NCBI RefSeq assembly: GCF_014207655.1
Contig: NZ_JACHHJ010000001.1
Coordinates: 1,426,001 to 1,490,000 of the forward strand
Direction: 5' to 3'
Length of the DNA: 64,000 nucleotides
Source of the DNA: Geomicrobium halophilum
Lineage (GTDB): Bacteria > Bacillota > Bacilli > Bacillales > Marinococcaceae
Positions 1-7,793 of this stretch are shown here, in pieces. A program made the position numbers and the translations under genes. Under the pieces are notes generated by a model. It saw nothing but the letters and a program-made list of their open reading frames with translations. It did no database searches and was not told where the DNA came from. The first letter of the stretch is position 1. Every line of letters starts with the position of its first letter.

Positions 1-672
1 TCGTGTGCTTTCATCAATATCTTTTATGATACGTGCCGGTGTTCCAGCCACAACTTTATTTTCTGGTACATCTTCAGTCACCACGGCGCCAGCAGCAATG
101 ACCGAACCTTTTCCGACGGTAACCCCTTCAAGAACTACGCAATTTGCCCCCATTACAACGTTGTCTTCAATGATTACCGGTTTAGCAGATGGCGGCTCAA
201 TAACGCCTGCTAAGACTGAACCTGCGCCGATATGACAATTATTTCCTACGGTTGCTCGTCCACCTAGAACGGCGTTCATATCAATCATCGTGTTTTCTCC
301 AACAACTGAGCCAATGTTAATCATCGCACCCATCATGATAACAGCATTTTTCCCGATCTCAACACGATCACGAATCACGGCACCCGGTTCTATACGAGCT
401 GGAATGTTTTTCATGTCTACGAGAGGAACAGCAGAATTACGGCGGTCATTCTCGACCACGAAATCTTCTACTTTGTCTTCATGCTTATCGAGAACTTGTT
501 CAATTTCACTCCACTCCCCGAAAAGCACTGCTGTATCACCAAACGGAAACACCTTCGTATTCGCTCCAAAATCAAGCGAAGAAATGTCTCCTTTTATATG
601 TACCTTCACAGGTGTTGATTTTTCACTATTTGAGATAAACTGTACAATCTCATTTCCATCCATCATTTCCAT
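1..672 (-). CDS. dapH: Tetrahydrodipicolinate N-acetyltransferase, 3' end outside window
   Basis: Acetylates tetrahydrodipicolinate in the acetyl branch of the diaminopimelate/lysine pathway, feeding peptidoglycan and spore dipicolinate. Reading leftwards from ATG at 672 there are 224 open codons with no stop before the edge; the family is about 236 residues, so only a dozen C-terminal residues are missing. The second half shows left-handed beta-helix hexapeptide repeats (for example [12 protein letters not shown] and [14 protein letters not shown]), and the N-terminal part matches DapH rather than other acyltransferases. An AGGAGG-like site lies just upstream of the ATG. It lies downstream of the MscS-type channel gene, recalling the ykuQ-ykuT neighbourhood of B. 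subtilis, where dapL usually follows. Confidence 0.93.
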   Translation of the reverse strand, partial: MEMMDGNEIVQFISNSEKSTPVKVHIKGDISSLDFGANTKVFPFGDTAVLFGEWSEIEQVLDKHEDKVEDFVVENDRRNSAVPLVDMKNIPARIEPGAVIRDRVEIGKNAVIMMGAMINIGSVVGENTMIDMNAVLGGRATVGNNCHIGAGSVLAGVIEPPSAKPVIIEDNVVMGANCVVLEGVTVGKGSVIAAGAVVTEDVPENKVVAGTPARIIKDIDESTR

Positions 673-957
673 ATGGTTGGCCTCCTTCTAACATCTTTTC
701 TTTAATCTATACATTTTATAGCCTACCATAGTCTATGTTGGAAGGAAAGGATGAAGTCAGTATCATCGAGGATTAAGCGCTCTTTCAGGTAGTATTGGAA
801 AATGAAAGGCCCGTTTGATTTATGCATTCTTAATTTCTCCATCAATGTCAGTAAAGGGGCGAATTTCAACCCCTATATTGACCGTTAAAATCACTTCTAA
901 ACGAGCGATCCCGTACCACTTCAAAGCGATACGGGATGATTTGTAGAATGAAGCCAA

Positions 958-1172
958 TTGTTCAAGAGGATGTTCAAAAGGTTCGGGAAAAATAACCGTC
1001 GTATCTCTTTTTCGTCTTGCTTCTGTCCCCTCAGTATGAAACCATGTCCTCGAAAAAGAACCACTTTTTCTTCGTGCGAAGAGTCGCTTGCGAGGAAGCG
1101 TCATGGTGACACTAGCGATTCATTCTCATACTCAGTGGGGCGCTAGAAGCGCCATGAGTATTTTTGTCCTCA
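958..1172 (-). repeat. Dispersed intergenic repeat family A, copy 1
   Basis: The reverse complement of this stretch matches the copy at 36961-37300, including a shared block CACTGAGTATGAGAATGAAT and the block reading GGTTCTTTTTCGAGGA, ending in TTTTGAACATC. The left end on the + strand carries GTTCAAAAGG. The 94-codon reverse frame running through it (820-1104) is not supported by any recognisable family. It sits between dapH and the MscS gene. Other copies are at 6550, 11312, 18770, 36961, 47618 and 55745. Confidence 0.75.
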
Positions 1173-1182
1173 CGTTCTATAC

Positions 1183-2292
1183 CTATTTGGGAACCTCTGA
1201 ACCTTCTTCTCCGGAAGATTTCTGAAGCTGATTGTCCTGCTGCATATAAAGATCACGACCTGGCAAGGCGAGGGAAACATTCTCTTCTTCAAGAATTTCT
1301 AATACACGGAGGTTCATTTCCTCTTTCAAACGTAACCATTCAGACCAGGACGTTGTATTTGTAAAATAGTAAAGCATTAAATCCAGCCCTGATTCTTTAA
1401 ACTCGCGTATATGGACTTCAATCTCATCAGGGTGTACGTGAGGATGCTCCTCTAATTCCTGTTGGACCCGTTGTGAGACCCGACGCAACTGACTAACAGG
1501 TGTATTATAACGCAAGCTAATTTCAAAAGAGATTTGCCTTTTATTCATTAGCGACCAATTCGTAATCGCTTCGTGAGCAATGGTGGAGTTAGGAACGGTG
1601 ACCAGGCCTTCAGCGAACGTACGAACTTGGGTACTCCGAAAAGATATATCCTCAACAATGCCTTCCACCGTGGGCGTTTCGATCCAATCCCCTCGTTTGA
1701 AAGGCCTCTCGGTCACAATGATAATCCCGCCGAAAAAATTCGCAATCGTGTCTTGCGCCGCCAAAGCAAACGCTAGACCGCCAAGCCCTAGACCAGCAAT
1801 AAATCCGTTAATATCATAATTCCATTCCATTGCGATCACTGTAAACATAAGCACAATTATGAGACCCCGAAGAATCCTTGACGTAAACGGAATCAACATA
1901 CTGTCCTCATCACCATCAATTTTTCTGCCAAGTCGCTTAAATAAATCAGAGGACGTTCCTGAGAAATTAAAGAATCCCCAACCGAAAAAAATAATGATGA
2001 AGGTACGTAAAATCCGGTGAGTCACACTCATGAAATCTGCAGGTGGATGCAGATAAAGGATGGCAAAATAAAAACCGATCACCACTAATAACATTCGCAT
2101 CGGTTTTTCGAAAGCAAATAGGAAATTTGATAAAAACTCACTTTTTCTTTTCTTAGAAAAAAAGGTTATAAGTGCAAAAATATACCGGGTAAAAATTTTT
2201 CGTACGATCAAAAAGAATAAAACAATCAAAGCTGCGATCACATAACGCAGCCAAGGCCAAGTCTCCAGCCATCCATAATACCAATCAACCAA
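1183..2292 (-). CDS. Mechanosensitive channel, MscS family (YkuT-like)
   Basis: A small-conductance mechanosensitive channel that would release solutes on hypo-osmotic shock. About 370 residues: N-terminal membrane helices over roughly residues 15-180, the pore-lining Gly/Ala-rich TM3 (GFIAGLGLGGLAFALAAQ), then the conserved cytoplasmic beta-domain entry (NFFGGIIIVTERPFKRGDWI) and an alpha/beta C-terminal domain ending in a charged tail. Start: the first in-frame ATG (2298) has only one base between it and GGAGG, while TTG at 2292 has seven, so TTG is preferred. It is followed by repeat copy A1 and dapH on the same strand; ykuT and dapH are also near neighbours in B. subtilis. Confidence 0.88.
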   Translation of the reverse strand: MVDWYYGWLETWPWLRYVIAALIVLFFLIVRKIFTRYIFALITFFSKKRKSEFLSNFLFAFEKPMRMLLVVIGFYFAILYLHPPADFMSVTHRILRTFIIIFFGWGFFNFSGTSSDLFKRLGRKIDGDEDSMLIPFTSRILRGLIIVLMFTVIAMEWNYDINGFIAGLGLGGLAFALAAQDTIANFFGGIIIVTERPFKRGDWIETPTVEGIVEDISFRSTQVRTFAEGLVTVPNSTIAHEAITNWSLMNKRQISFEISLRYNTPVSQLRRVSQRVQQELEEHPHVHPDEIEVHIREFKESGLDLMLYYFTNTTSWSEWLRLKEEMNLRVLEILEEENVSLALPGRDLYMQQDNQLQKSSGEEGSEVPK

Positions 2293-2460
2293 CGTCATCC
2301 CTCCGAGTTTTTAATTCCATACCTCCAGTTTCCTGGTTACATACTAACATGATGAGACACAAAGGGCTAAGATCTCAATGATTCGATCACTAAATACCCT
2401 ACATCACATAGACATAGGGTGGAGTATATCAAATATAAAAAAGTTTCGTTTATTCATAAT

Positions 2461-3228
2461 TTAAATGGCAGATGGAATTCTCGCGGAGTCATGATTACTC
2501 CTTACAAACTGAAGCAACTGCTGAATCTCTTCAGCATCTAAGAGTTCATGCCATGTTCCTTGACGAATAGCAAGAGCACGGCGAATGACCTCTGAATAAG
2601 GCCACTGTTTAAGGGCCCATTTTGTACCCCTTGTTTTGGATGTAAGCACACCTGTTTCTTTAAAACACCATGTACGACAAGCATTCATCACAGCTTCATG
2701 TCCATAAGGGTCATAATATGGATGAAAAATGTGACTGTTATGCCAACGCAATGACCCTTTCATCGCTTCTTCAAGCCAAGGTTTTGGAATACTGCCAAAT
2801 ACCTCTTCTTTTGCTCGGCCTGTCAGAGTCTTACCGGATTGTACGTTAATGGCAAAGTCCATCAATAATCCTTCGTCCATCTCTTCTTCTTTAACCTTGT
2901 CATCGATATCTTGACCAGTCAAAAGCGCAAATTCATATGAGAGTAGCGAATGTGGTTGTGCTGCTTCCTGTTCTAGTACCACGTAAAATTCCAAACCTGC
3001 TCCTGGTGAAGGCAACGTTTGATGAGATAGGTTTTTAGCAAGGGCCCTCTTCTCTGATTCCTTAAGTGGTCGTTTTACGATACAAAGCACATCGATATCG
3101 CTTATCTTCTCGTTAAAGTCACCGAGTACCGTCGAACCACACAAGTAAAGCCCAACCAAACGATCTTCCAATACAGAATTTACGACTTCCGTAAGTTGAT
3201 ACAAATAATCATCAATCTGGTCATCCAT
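2461..3228 (-). CDS. Nucleotidyltransferase, AadA/aminoglycoside adenylyltransferase-like
   Basis: 255 residues. The N-terminal Pol-beta-type nucleotidyltransferase signature is intact: GS at residues 31-32 followed by a DxD pair at 44 and 46 (STVLGDFNEKISDIDVL). The rest resembles the C-terminal DUF4111 domain of ANT(9)/ANT(3'') streptomycin-spectinomycin adenylyltransferases, with a TWCFKETGVLTSK segment and a KWAL helix. Many chromosomal homologues in Bacillaceae are not proven resistance determinants, so the substrate is open. The purine-rich GGGGGAAA upstream of the ATG is somewhat distant. It is a single gene with no obvious operon partner. Confidence 0.8.
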   Translation of the reverse strand: MDDQIDDYLYQLTEVVNSVLEDRLVGLYLCGSTVLGDFNEKISDIDVLCIVKRPLKESEKRALAKNLSHQTLPSPGAGLEFYVVLEQEAAQPHSLLSYEFALLTGQDIDDKVKEEEMDEGLLMDFAINVQSGKTLTGRAKEEVFGSIPKPWLEEAMKGSLRWHNSHIFHPYYDPYGHEAVMNACRTWCFKETGVLTSKTRGTKWALKQWPYSEVIRRALAIRQGTWHELLDAEEIQQLLQFVRSNHDSARIPSAI

Positions 3229-3936
3229 GATGAGCCATTTCCCCCATCCATTATTGATCTGATGAAAAATCTATATATTATTATATTAGCTGATTCATGC
3301 GAACGATGCAATGGGAGATACTTGGCATTTACATTTATATTGAGCACGTAAACATTGTCAGCCGCAGTGTCCTTACGATTTAAAATTTATTAGAAAACTT
3401 GGCTTTTCGCCAAGCTTTTATGGCAGAATCCTTACCTGCTAAAAAAAAGCAGGCAAATGCCTGCTCAAAATCCGTTCAATTTAGGAGGAATTTACCACAT
3501 GTCTCTTTGGTGCTGGAGGCTGGAGGTTTGATCACGTAAAGCTGACTTTTTCAAAACGGTTGATGGTAAGCTTTACACAATATCTTATGAATAAAATTTG
3601 CAGCCCTTGTAATGGATCAACCTATGTTAGAAAAACTTGGCTTATCCCTACGATAATGGAGTAGGAGACGGTGACTCTCAGACAGTGTCCCCAGAACATA
3701 TTCGTTAGTTTTCCGTGAATATGTTCTCCGTTCTTGAAACGCTCGCGTGTTGCAGATATTACGATGACGGATAATTGCTTTATCAATGATCTGTAACCAG
3801 CGGTTACCCGAGGAAATATAGAAACGTCATTTCTATTACTTAATGCACATACGTGCTCTCCATGACCTTCTTCATTTAATCTGTCTTCAGCTGACGACTA
3901 CATCGACTTCCTGACACACATAGGGTACAACTAGAA
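3229..3936. other. 708-bp intergenic stretch with hairpins and a 10-codon ORF
   Basis: No gene of normal size is supported. It holds repeat B copy 1 (3386-3417), a GCAGGC/GCCTGC hairpin (about 3449-3464), a strong TTTAGGAGGA site followed by an ATG and a ten-codon frame (3499-3531, MSLWCWRLEV), and a partial repeat-B copy near 3628-3650. The remainder, about 3660-3930, shows nothing recognisable. Confidence 0.5.
3386..3417. repeat. Repeat family B copy 1, terminator-shaped hairpin
   Basis: Hairpin AACTTGGC-TTTTC-GCCAAGCTT with flanking TTAGAAA and TTTTAT, essentially identical to the copy at 47178-47212 and similar to 3628-3650 and 30465-30509. The T-rich flank on each strand would let it act as an intrinsic terminator in either direction. 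The genes on its left (nucleotidyltransferase, minus) and right (Asp/Arg-run protein, minus) both read leftwards. Confidence 0.65.
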
Positions 3937-3963
3937 AAGTACGGGCGACACTCGCCCGTACTT
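3937..3963 (-). terminator. Intrinsic terminator of the Asp/Arg-run gene
   Basis: Eleven-base stem AAGTACGGGCG / CGCCCGTACTT with a five-base loop, followed on the minus strand by TTTTCTAG. It lies 20 bp past the stop codon of the 3983-4255 gene. Confidence 0.8.
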
Positions 3964-3982
3964 CCACTCATCTATTAACAAT

Positions 3983-4255
3983 CTAATCGAAATAACATTT
4001 AAACCTTTTACGATCGTCATCATCATCTCTACGGCGACGACGGCGACGACGATCGGAACATCCACAATCGTGGTCGTCTCTGCGGCGCTTCCTTCTCCGA
4101 CCTCTCCGGCAATCTCGATCATCATCGTCGTCATCGTCATCATCATTTACAAAACGACACTTACACTCAATACGATCGAAATCAAAGTCATCATCATCAT
4201 CACGGCGACTGTAGAAATCAAACATCCGATCCCATTTTTCATAATAATAACCCAT
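3983..4255 (-). CDS. Low-complexity Asp-run/Arg-run protein, unknown function
   Basis: 90 residues, not recognised as a named family. It opens with an aromatic segment (MGYYYEKWDRMFDFYSRR), then alternates acidic and basic blocks: five Asp, an ECKC pair, nine consecutive Asp, an Arg/Lys block, DDHDCGC, eight consecutive Arg, five Asp and KRFKCYFD. Cys occurs as CKC, CGC and single residues. AAGGAGA lies upstream of the ATG and a clean terminator lies 20 bp past the stop, so it looks like a real monocistronic gene rather than a chance frame. Charge-segregated proteins with Tyr and Cys are common among Bacillales spore coat or crust components and among metal- or polymer-binding proteins; either role is inference. 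The GAT/GAC and CGA/CGT repeats make it prone to length variation. Confidence 0.72.
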   Translation of the reverse strand: MGYYYEKWDRMFDFYSRRDDDDDFDFDRIECKCRFVNDDDDDDDDDRDCRRGRRRKRRRDDHDCGCSDRRRRRRRRDDDDDRKRFKCYFD

Positions 4256-4479
4256 GTCAATCTCTCCTTTTCATATTAAAATCATCTTACACTAAATCAT
4301 ATGTAAAAAACGTACATGCTTGTAATGGAGGTACCTATGAAGCTATAAAAATCGTTATAAGTCTATTAATGGGATCGTTCTTTGAGCAAAGTTCACCCTC
4401 GATGGCTTTTCAGAAATGATTTCTTACATCTCCTCATATTCCAAGCATTTAATGCTTACATATAAGAGAGGTGATCCTC

Positions 4480-5250
4480 TTGAAAACGACACTCGATGCA
4501 TTTCTCAGTCAGCAACCAAATTGGGTTTTTTTTATTACCGGTCTCATAATTATCATTGGAGTAATCACCATCTTCATTTTAATTGGCCGTGCAGCGATTA
4601 AATATACGGAAAAAATTGATAAAGAGCTTGGGTTTCAAAAAATTCAGCAAGATCTGCACGAAACCAAATATCAAGCAGCTATTCACCAAGATATCTCCCT
4701 TCAAACGATTAATGCCCTTAGTAACGCCGAACGTTTTCTTGAACAACTTCAGCATGCCCGGATTGATTCGGTACAAGTAGAAGATAATCTAGAAACCTAT
4801 GAAAATTTAATGATTCGTGTCGTTAATGCTCTTAGTTCAGATATTAAGTTTCACCCTGGGGAACAGCATCGATGTGCGGTCTGGATTGAGGAATCTGACC
4901 AGCTTGTTTACTTTACTGGCAGCAATTCCTTTGATGGCCGTCATGAAGCTCGCGTTCTTTCTCTGAATGAAACCATCCCAGGCCGCTGCTTTCGTAAAAA
5001 AGAAACTCAACTCGTTCAGGATGTAAGTACTGATGTAGATGGCTCACCCCATAACGGATCTTATGGTGCCATCCTTTGCATTCCACTTTCGGAATGGGGC
5101 GTACTCACCGTTGATGCCCATCGTTCTTTTAAAGAAGAGGTCACGCATATCTGTCACCTTTATGCCCGATTTGTCGATCTCGCATTCTTTGAATATAGTC
5201 AAATGCTTGATGACGGCTACTTTGATCAACATTTCCGGGAAGGAGAATAA
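4480..5250 (+). CDS. Membrane-anchored coiled-coil protein with GAF-like domain
   Basis: 256 residues from TTG 4480, chosen because GAGGTGA sits five bases upstream; the in-frame GTG at 4471 lies inside that site. One transmembrane helix (about residues 15-38, FFITGLIIIIGVITIFILIG), a helical linker to about 100, then an alpha/beta region ending EWGVLTVDAHRSF...LYARFVDLAFFEYSQ that resembles a GAF sensor domain; AILCIPL and LTVD are typical GAF strands. It has no kinase or output domain, so a partner would be needed for signalling. The small basic gene at 5274 follows by 23 bp and shares its terminator. Confidence 0.72.
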   Translation: MKTTLDAFLSQQPNWVFFITGLIIIIGVITIFILIGRAAIKYTEKIDKELGFQKIQQDLHETKYQAAIHQDISLQTINALSNAERFLEQLQHARIDSVQVEDNLETYENLMIRVVNALSSDIKFHPGEQHRCAVWIEESDQLVYFTGSNSFDGRHEARVLSLNETIPGRCFRKKETQLVQDVSTDVDGSPHNGSYGAILCIPLSEWGVLTVDAHRSFKEEVTHICHLYARFVDLAFFEYSQMLDDGYFDQHFREGE

Positions 5251-5273
5251 ACTACAAATGGGAGGGGATGAAA

Positions 5274-5450
5274 ATGAGGGGGAAAGAAACCTTAAGAAAA
5301 GCTGCGGCAAAATCAGCTAAAAAACGTGGCATTCTTTCTAATCGAAACTACGAGCAATGGCTGAAAAACCAAACTAACCCTCATGTTGCCGGAGCAAAAC
5401 AAACAAATGTCGCCTCACGTGCCAAGAAAGCACTTTTAAAACGGGCGTGA
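5274..5450 (+). CDS. Small basic protein, unknown function
   Basis: 58 residues, strongly basic (KTL/KK/RAKKALLKRA), no Cys, no membrane segment. ATG at 5274 has GGAGG eight bases upstream; the ATG at 5268 is too close to it. It is co-directional with the GAF gene (23-bp gap) and followed 11 bp later by a bidirectional terminator, so the two probably form an operon. No family recognised; nucleic-acid or ribosome binding is a guess from charge only. Confidence 0.6.
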   Translation: MRGKETLRKAAAKSAKKRGILSNRNYEQWLKNQTNPHVAGAKQTNVASRAKKALLKRA

Positions 5451-5461
5451 AATTCAACATT

Positions 5462-5508
5462 AAAAAAGGCACTGTTTTCCATGAAACTAGGAAAACAGTG
5501 CCTTTTTT
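5462..5508. terminator. Bidirectional intrinsic terminator
   Basis: Perfect 19-bp inverted repeat AAAAAAGGCACTGTTTTCC with a nine-base loop; A-run and T-run flanks serve the plus-strand GAF/basic-protein pair and the minus-strand ribU gene that converge here. Confidence 0.92.
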
Positions 5509-5513
5509 CTCTA

Positions 5514-6125
5514 TTAATTTTGTTTCATTTTTAAGTGATTTGCTGATCTCCTTTGAAAATCTGTACCAAGAGATCCTGGCTGCAACAACGGATATAATTT
5601 TAAGAACAACGGTACGAACAACAGGGATATAAATACACCTTTTACGATGTTGAAAGGTAAAATACCTACCAGCGTGGTATACCATAATGCTTGGCCGCTT
5701 AGTTCCCACCCGATTAACCAGGAATAGGCAGGCAAGAAAATCAAATAGTTTAAAAGAGCCATAGTAACAGCCATAAACACGGTTGCGATCCCTAATCCAG
5801 CAATCAATCCTTTTATAGTTTGAAAGTGTCGGTATACATAAGCAACAGGCAAAACGAATAAAATACTAGCCATAAAGTTAGAAACCATTCCAATTGGATC
5901 TCCGGCGCCTGTAGCGAAAAGGGTATACAGTAGGATCTTAATCCCTGCAACTGCAATTCCAGCTATCGGTGAAAATAACAATGCCGCAAATAATACCGGT
6001 AATTCACTGAAATCGATACTTAGAAAAGAAAATACCGGATATGGAATACTAATAAACATTAGCGCTGCTGCCATCGCACCGAGTACAGCATAAATCACCA
6101 TTCGAAATGTTTTCGTATTTCTCAT
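5514..6125 (-). CDS. ribU: Riboflavin ECF transporter S component RibU
   Basis: 203-residue hydrophobic protein with about six membrane helices (VIYAVLGAMAAALMFISIPY, LPVLFAALLFSPIAGIAVAG and others). It is the substrate-binding S component of an energy-coupling factor transporter that takes up riboflavin with a shared EcfAA'T module encoded elsewhere. The family call rests on the hydrophobic pattern and on the FMN riboswitch directly upstream, which fits riboflavin specificity. Start ATG 6125 has GGGAGG ten bases upstream; the longer frame to 6197 runs into leader RNA. The 3' end abuts the terminator at 5462-5508. Confidence 0.88.
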   Translation of the reverse strand: MRNTKTFRMVIYAVLGAMAAALMFISIPYPVFSFLSIDFSELPVLFAALLFSPIAGIAVAGIKILLYTLFATGAGDPIGMVSNFMASILFVLPVAYVYRHFQTIKGLIAGLGIATVFMAVTMALLNYLIFLPAYSWLIGWELSGQALWYTTLVGILPFNIVKGVFISLLFVPLFLKLYPLLQPGSLGTDFQRRSANHLKMKQN

Positions 6126-6309
6126 CGTATATGCGTCCTCCCGTTCTTCGGTCCACAAAAAGAACGAAAACGCAGAGCCTGCCCTATCACCATACAAATA
6201 CCCCTAAGCAAGCGCTCAGGGGCATAGTTAACGAAGGGAATCCTGCATAGGAAATTAAACATCCCCATGCCATTGACGTCGATCCGTCAATACGGAATAT
6301 TCTCTGCAA

Positions 6310-6437
6310 TCTTCTCCCATCCAGACTTTACTGTCGGTTCCGGAATCACACCAGATCCACCGCTCGCGCGGGTCACGGACTCGTCGTCATTTTGGACGCA
6401 TCACCGTCGGTCGGGAATTTCACCCTGCCCCGAAGAT
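6310..6437 (-). promoter_or_regulatory. FMN riboswitch (RFN element)
   Basis: On the minus strand this stretch carries conserved RFN blocks in order: TTCGGGGCAGGGTGAAAT, CCGACCGACGGT, GTCCGTGACCCG, GGTGGATCTGGTG and CCGACAGTAAAGTCTGGATG. FMN binding would lower ribU expression. A CCCCTGAGCG-type hairpin at about 6203-6225 lies between aptamer and gene and may be part of the expression platform, though its T-run is poor. Confidence 0.95.
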
Positions 6438-6549
6438 TATAATATAATTTTTACGATCTGTATTGGCACCAATACTTTAAGATCTTTAACGTATAATACC
6501 ATCTTGTATGAATAAACGCAAGGTATAATGTTGATTTTTGTTATTAAAA

Positions 6550-6646
6550 GTACGTATTCAAAAAGGAAGACAACAAGAGCCGAGTAGGTCGAGAAGACGT
6601 AGCTTCGAGCATACCTGCTCGCCTCGTGATGTATACGGCGTAAGGG
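6550..6646 (+). repeat. Dispersed repeat family A, copy 2
   Basis: Starts TACGTATTCAAAAAGGAAGA followed by CAACAAGAGCCGAGTAGG and TCGAGAAGACGTAGC, matching the left part of copies at 11312 and 36961. It abuts the cyclase stop codon, and only the left half of the element is clear. Confidence 0.7.
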
Positions 6647-7171
6647 CTACCTCTCGTTCAACAGCGCGATCGCACGTACCGGCGACCCATCACCATTATT
6701 GATTGTTAACGGGAGACCAAAAAAAGTAAACGGTTCACCCAAAGGTATGTTCTCTAATGATACCAAATCTGTATACGTTACGATTTCTTGTTTTAGTAAA
6801 TTCCACTCAAGTTCTTCACTTAACATCCCTCCAACAAAAGGAGGCTGGACAGAACAGATTTTTTCAAATTTATCCATATTGACCTCTTCATTAAAAAATA
6901 AACCGGTGTTTTCGGGAAAATTGATGGATGCATCGACCCGCATCGCTTTCCCGCAAAATTGTGTGAGCCCAATCTCATCTATCGATTGTTTCCCCTGATG
7001 CATGTGGGAAAAAGCATCCACATGGGTGCCCGTATGGGAACCAAATGCTAAAGATCTTACTTCGAAGCCATCTTCTTCTATTGTGGAGTTAAGACTAATG
7101 TTAACCGGTGGATCACCTGAATAAACCTCCATTCCATCGATGATCGGCATCGTTAAATCAATAATTTTCAC
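6647..7171 (-). CDS. Cyclase family protein (kynurenine formamidase-like metal hydrolase)
   Basis: 174 residues with the family metal-binding signature HTGTHVDAFSH (consensus HxGTHxDxxxH) near residue 46 and a second conserved GLPLTINNGDGSPVRAIAL C-terminal region. Members are Mn/Zn-dependent amidohydrolases such as arylformamidases and bacterial isatin hydrolases; the substrate cannot be read from sequence. Full-length relatives are often 200-220 residues, so this is a short version. Start is GTG 7171, with AAGGAG eleven bases upstream. No pathway partner lies next to it. Confidence 0.82.
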   Translation of the reverse strand: MKIIDLTMPIIDGMEVYSGDPPVNISLNSTIEEDGFEVRSLAFGSHTGTHVDAFSHMHQGKQSIDEIGLTQFCGKAMRVDASINFPENTGLFFNEEVNMDKFEKICSVQPPFVGGMLSEELEWNLLKQEIVTYTDLVSLENIPLGEPFTFFGLPLTINNGDGSPVRAIALLNER

Positions 7172-7335
7172 GGTTCAACATCTCCTTCAGTAACCTGTAA
7201 TTATTCGGGGGAGTGAAAGTTATTCTTAAATGATCGATAATAGCAGATCACTTCGTGGGGAGACACGTCCTTTTTGTATCATTGTCCTCTCTTTTAATGA
7301 TATACTATAGGAAAGAAGTGCAAGGAGGACCATCC

Positions 7336-7659
7336 ATGGAGGAAATCAATCCATCCATTTCACCTCAGCCTGAAAAAAAACCGGCGCACCCCCATTCACC
7401 TGCTGAGAAAGAGCGTATCCAAAATCGTCTGCGCAGGGTTGAAGGACAGATTCGTGGTTTACAGCAAATGGTAGAAGATGATCGTTATTGTGTTGATATT
7501 CTTGTCCAGATCACGGCTGTCCAGTCGGCTTTGAAAAAGGTCGGCTATTCGTTGCTTGAACACCATGCCAAAACGTGCGTCGTCCATGATGTTAAAAATG
7601 GAAAAGAAGACGAAAGCATAGAAGAACTCCTAAAGGTTATTCAGCAATATGCAAAATAG
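7336..7659 (+). CDS. csoR: Copper-sensing transcriptional repressor CsoR
   Basis: 107 residues, all-helical CsoR/RcnR family. The Cu(I) ligands are visible as C52, H77 and C81, with the 25- and 4-residue spacing of B. subtilis CsoR (C45/H70/C74). Start ATG 7336 follows AAGGAGGACC. It releases operators when copper binds, derepressing copA and copZ; palindromes fitting a CsoR site lie in the copA promoter (10261-10277) and upstream of the Cys-rich copper protein gene (10969-10985). It is convergent with the copA unit, sharing the terminator region at 7662-7690. Confidence 0.95.
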   Translation: MEEINPSISPQPEKKPAHPHSPAEKERIQNRLRRVEGQIRGLQQMVEDDRYCVDILVQITAVQSALKKVGYSLLEHHAKTCVVHDVKNGKEDESIEELLKVIQQYAK

Positions 7660-7661
7660 AG

Positions 7662-7690
7662 AAAAACTGCCATAACGGCAGCTTTTCTTT
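7662..7690 (+). terminator. Terminator between csoR and the copA unit
   Basis: Stem AAAA-CTGCC / GGCAG-CTTTT followed by CTTTC on the + strand; the reverse strand also reads a T-rich tail. The minus-strand microprotein stop codon begins at the next base. Confidence 0.75.
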
Positions 7691-7789
7691 CTACATGATC
7701 CCTGTAAAGCTGTAATAACCGATAATAACAAGCGCAAGATAAACAACAGCTGTGCCTGCCCACGTCATTACTCGTTTTGATTGTAGCAT
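7691..7789 (-). CDS. 32-residue single-pass membrane microprotein downstream of copA
   Basis: The frame from ATG 7789 reads MLQSKRVMTWAGTAVV then YLALVIIGYYSFTGIM and stops at TAG 7691. One hydrophobic helix covers about residues 9-28. GGGGAGG inside the copA 3' end lies about nine bases upstream, and the ATG is four bases past the copA stop, so translation is probably coupled. The frame ends exactly at the terminator. No family recognised; a copper-ATPase-associated small subunit or regulator is inference from position. Confidence 0.68.
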   Translation of the reverse strand: MLQSKRVMTWAGTAVVYLALVIIGYYSFTGIM

Positions 7790-7793
7790 CGAA

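Noticed and set aside
820-1104. 94-codon minus frame over repeat copy 1
   Set aside because: Most of it is repeat A; the related copies at 36961 and 47618 shift frame within the same block, so the sequence is not conserved as protein.
4070-4279. Plus-strand Ile/Val-rich 69-codon frame that looks like a membrane protein
   Set aside because: Reverse complement of Asp and Arg codon runs in the 3983-4255 gene; the minus frame has the ribosome site and terminator.
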